A stretch of DNA of 64,000 nucleotides from Ruminococcus flavefaciens (GTDB lineage: Bacteria; Bacillota; Clostridia; Oscillospirales; Ruminococcaceae), in contig SVNH01000016.1 of the NCBI GenBank assembly GCA_015067005.1, positions 1 through 64,000 on the forward strand. The letters run 5' to 3'. Below the pieces are notes generated by a model that did no database searches, was not told where the DNA came from, and worked only from the letters and a program-made list of their open reading frames with translations. Numbering within the stretch: position 1 is the first letter of the stretch; the number at the start of each line of letters is the position of its first letter. Position numbers and translations under genes: made by a program. This document shows, piece after piece, positions 61,885-64,000 of this stretch.

Positions 61885-61914
61885 TTGACCGCCTTGTTTG
61901 ATGTATGGTATAAT
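61885..61914 (+). promoter_or_regulatory. sigma-A promoter for the GGDEF gene
   Basis: TTGACC 61885-61890, 18-base spacer, TATAAT 61909-61914. Confidence 0.75.
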
Positions 61915-61945
61915 TACTGTAAGTCATGAAAGTGAGGTATGCGGT

Positions 61946-63733
61946 ATGAACAGCGAAGAATTTCTTGGTGAGAAACTTTACAGAGTGGGCAGAGTTGTCG
62001 TTGATAAGAGCCTGCATACCCAGAGTGCAGATGAACGCTTTTTCAGCTACTTCGGCAATGATGTTATTTATTCTATCAGGCGTACTATCGACGATGAGGA
62101 CTATGAACGCCTTATAGGGTGCATTGATTCAGCTGATGATGGGAATCTGCATAAAACAGTAATACGCATGAAAGGCATCAACGGTTATCTGAGATGGATC
62201 TCGGCTTCTGTCCGCAGGATCGGAAAAGATGATGCGGAGCCGCTTTACAGCATAGTGCTCAGCGATGTATTTTCGCTTGAAGCTGCAGCCTACAAAAGAG
62301 AAAAAAAGCTTTCTGAACTGCGGTATGTTCTTAGCCTGATAAGCGATCTTGCATTTGAGTATTCTTTTGAGACGAAAAAGATCAGGATATATATTTTTGA
62401 CTGCTACCGTGAGGTAGTCCTCGTGGACGAGAAGCTTGAAAAATGGCGTACAGATGCCATAAAAGAGGAGTATGTGCTTTCGCGTTACATAGAGACATTC
62501 AATTCGCTTTGCAGAGATATACGAAGCGGAGTTTATCGCTTCGATTACGAGATAGAGACATCAGTCCTGACTGGCGGAAAGAATCGTGAGACCTGTCTTT
62601 TCCGCGGTATAACGCGTTATGATGATCCGGATAACAGAAAGGTCACCGGAATAATCTCGGTAGTCAGTTCAAGAAGCAAGAGCAAGGAGGTAAATCTTGC
62701 TTTTGAAGCTAATAAGGATTCAATGTCCGGACTTCTGAATAAACGTGCAATAAATGCGTTTGCGAGAGACATTATTCGTTCTGAGCCGCATTACAATGTG
62801 AATATAGTCATCCTTGATATAGACGATTTTACCGGTATCAACAGCAGCTATGGGCATATGTTCGGAGACGAGGTCATATACAAGGTAGCCGGCATAATCA
62901 AGACTGAAATAGGTGCAAGAGGTATTGCCGGAAGAGTAAGCGGCGGCGGTTTTCTCATAGTTCTCGAAAACACGCGCGATGAAGAGGACCTGCGCGGCAT
63001 ACTCCGTGCAATACGCACTAAGACCGAATTTGCATTCGCTGACCGTTTTGATAATCTGCGCCTTACCTGTTCTATGGGCGTTTCGACTTATCCTGTGGAC
63101 AGCCGCAGCTTTGAGGAATTGTTCATGCAGGCGGATAAGGCACTCTACCTCGCACAGCAGAAGGGCAAGAACCGATACATAATCTATGACATAAACAAGC
63201 ACGGTCCGGTTGAAAAAGACGCGAAAAATAAGATAGTTTACCTGAGCAGCAAGGGCGAAGCTTCCGAGAAACTCGGCTTTGCAGGTAAGCTTGCGGAAAG
63301 TCTTGTGCTTGGAAGGATACCGGATATATCGGTGCTTCTTGAACAGATAAGAGCAAAGTTCATGATAGATGACATCTGTGTTTATGCCGGAAATGATATG
63401 AGCCTTATTCTGAATTGCGGAAATGCCAATTCAAAAAGTGCGGCATATCTGCTGAATAACGGGTATACAGAGCGATTTTCGGCGGACGGTCTTTTCGTTA
63501 TTGACAATGTGAATGAGCTTGAAGGCCGTGATGACGATGCCTTTGCTCAGCTTTCTTCACAGAATATAGGCGGAGCGGTACAGTATCTGATGACCGATGA
63601 CAGCATAGTCAAGGGAATGATCTCGTTCTGTTATATTTCGCGCTTCAAAAAATGGTCAGTGGCTGATCAGAACTATTTTGCGATAATCGGCAGAGTTATA
63701 ACCGCTATACTGAAAAAGCAGGCATATATATGA
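61946..63733 (+). CDS. PAS-degenerate GGDEF-GAF-like signalling protein
   Basis: 595 aa from ATG 61946 (GTGAGG 8 bases ahead). Residues about 15-120 look like a PAS domain, and a second, less clear sensor region reaches about 260. The GGDEF fold (about 270-430) keeps DIDDFTGINSSYGHMFGDEV, but the signature is S332-G-G-G-F336 (GRVSGGGFLIVLE), so the catalytic Asp/Glu are gone. The last 130 residues resemble a GAF domain. It probably does not make c-di-GMP; it might bind a nucleotide or act as a scaffold. It is followed 19 bases later by another gene. Confidence 0.82.
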   Translation: MNSEEFLGEKLYRVGRVVVDKSLHTQSADERFFSYFGNDVIYSIRRTIDDEDYERLIGCIDSADDGNLHKTVIRMKGINGYLRWISASVRRIGKDDAEPLYSIVLSDVFSLEAAAYKREKKLSELRYVLSLISDLAFEYSFETKKIRIYIFDCYREVVLVDEKLEKWRTDAIKEEYVLSRYIETFNSLCRDIRSGVYRFDYEIETSVLTGGKNRETCLFRGITRYDDPDNRKVTGIISVVSSRSKSKEVNLAFEANKDSMSGLLNKRAINAFARDIIRSEPHYNVNIVILDIDDFTGINSSYGHMFGDEVIYKVAGIIKTEIGARGIAGRVSGGGFLIVLENTRDEEDLRGILRAIRTKTEFAFADRFDNLRLTCSMGVSTYPVDSRSFEELFMQADKALYLAQQKGKNRYIIYDINKHGPVEKDAKNKIVYLSSKGEASEKLGFAGKLAESLVLGRIPDISVLLEQIRAKFMIDDICVYAGNDMSLILNCGNANSKSAAYLLNNGYTERFSADGLFVIDNVNELEGRDDDAFAQLSSQNIGGAVQYLMTDDSIVKGMISFCYISRFKKWSVADQNYFAIIGRVITAILKKQAYI

Positions 63734-63752
63734 TTATATGAAAGGAAAACAT

Positions 63753-64000
63753 ATGGAGAAGATCTATAAAGTTGCTTTAGGCAAAGCAAGGTGTGCTGTT
63801 GATCTCGGAGACGGCAGTGAACGCGGTGAGTATGTCGAGCAGGATTACATCCTGCGTAAACTCGGCAGACCTCACCGGAGCATCAGTCTTATGTACTGCT
63901 ATTATCCTTTCGATGAACACTTTCCTGAGCGTATCTCGGAAGCAGTAAGCGGAGAGGGGATAACCTATCAGTGGGACTATCCTTATGACGATTATTTTCC
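63753..64000 (+). CDS. Partial gene, unknown function
   Basis: ATG 63753 with AAAGGAAAAC upstream. Reads open to the window edge (82 codons). It begins MEKIYKVALGKARCAVDLGD and contains several Tyr/Phe-rich stretches. No family recognised. The short gap after the GGDEF gene suggests one transcript. Confidence 0.6.
   Translation, partial: MEKIYKVALGKARCAVDLGDGSERGEYVEQDYILRKLGRPHRSISLMYCYYPFDEHFPERISEAVSGEGITYQWDYPYDDYF

Overview
The window looks like chromosomal DNA of a Ruminococcus-type anaerobic Firmicute (Oscillospirales/Ruminococcaceae). The grounds are: AGGAGG-type ribosome sites; consensus TTGACA-17-TATAAT promoters in front of many genes; a valine T-box; DivIVA, SepF and YlmH division genes; a single-chain clostridial-type FGAM synthase; a split transketolase; pyruvate formate-lyase; NADP-type glutamate dehydrogenase; and a lipoprotein with cohesin-like halves. 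No phage, plasmid, CRISPR, rRNA or tRNA gene was seen. Genus is an inference from gene content only.

Layout. 0-6.3 kb: a membrane protein, then miaB-mutL-two small membrane proteins-miaA-hfq (tRNA modification, mismatch repair, RNA chaperone). 6.3-17.3 kb: HlyD-like protein, yggS, sepF, ylmH, divIVA, ileS, lspA, rluD-like gene, HAD phosphatase and the two transketolase halves. 17.3-18.6 kb: rpsF-ssb-rpsR with its own promoter and terminator. 18.6-20.2 kb: DUF378 and NERD proteins, a tandem 98-bp repeat and an HPr-like protein without the phosphorylated histidine. 20.4-25.6 kb: mtaB and purL. 25.7-33 kb: a large surface vWA/lipase protein, glgA, a 420-bp intergenic stretch packed with perfect hairpins, and two paralogous membrane proteins. 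33-44.4 kb: HAD phosphatase, a PASTA pseudokinase, two M42 peptidases with a GNAT, a YnbB-type PLP enzyme, pcrA and pyk. 44.5-49 kb: metY (minus strand) and T-box-controlled valS. 49-54.7 kb: MmcQ/YjbR, GNAT, Dabb and SDR proteins, folC, gdhA and an HD protein. 55-57.6 kb: cohesin-like lipoprotein, cysK and a convergent Rrf2 regulator. 57.7-61.8 kb (minus): a pyruvate formate-lyase whose glycyl-radical domain is a separate 79-aa gene, with a 69-aa cysteine-containing protein between the two parts, then an AI-2E-type permease. The window ends with a degenerate GGDEF protein and a partial gene.

The most interesting system is the split pyruvate formate-lyase operon. The large chain keeps the Cys-Cys pair but stops just before the radical domain. 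The radical glycine sits in a separate small chain. The protein between them resembles the start of that radical domain but carries a Cys-rich tail in place of the glycine loop. Other points of note are a PASTA protein that has lost all kinase catalytic residues, a lipoprotein with cohesin halves in swapped order, a candidate cysteine regulon (cysK and rrf2 sharing a TACC/GGTA element, plus a possible leader peptide ahead of cysK), and a family of short repeats and hairpins scattered between genes.
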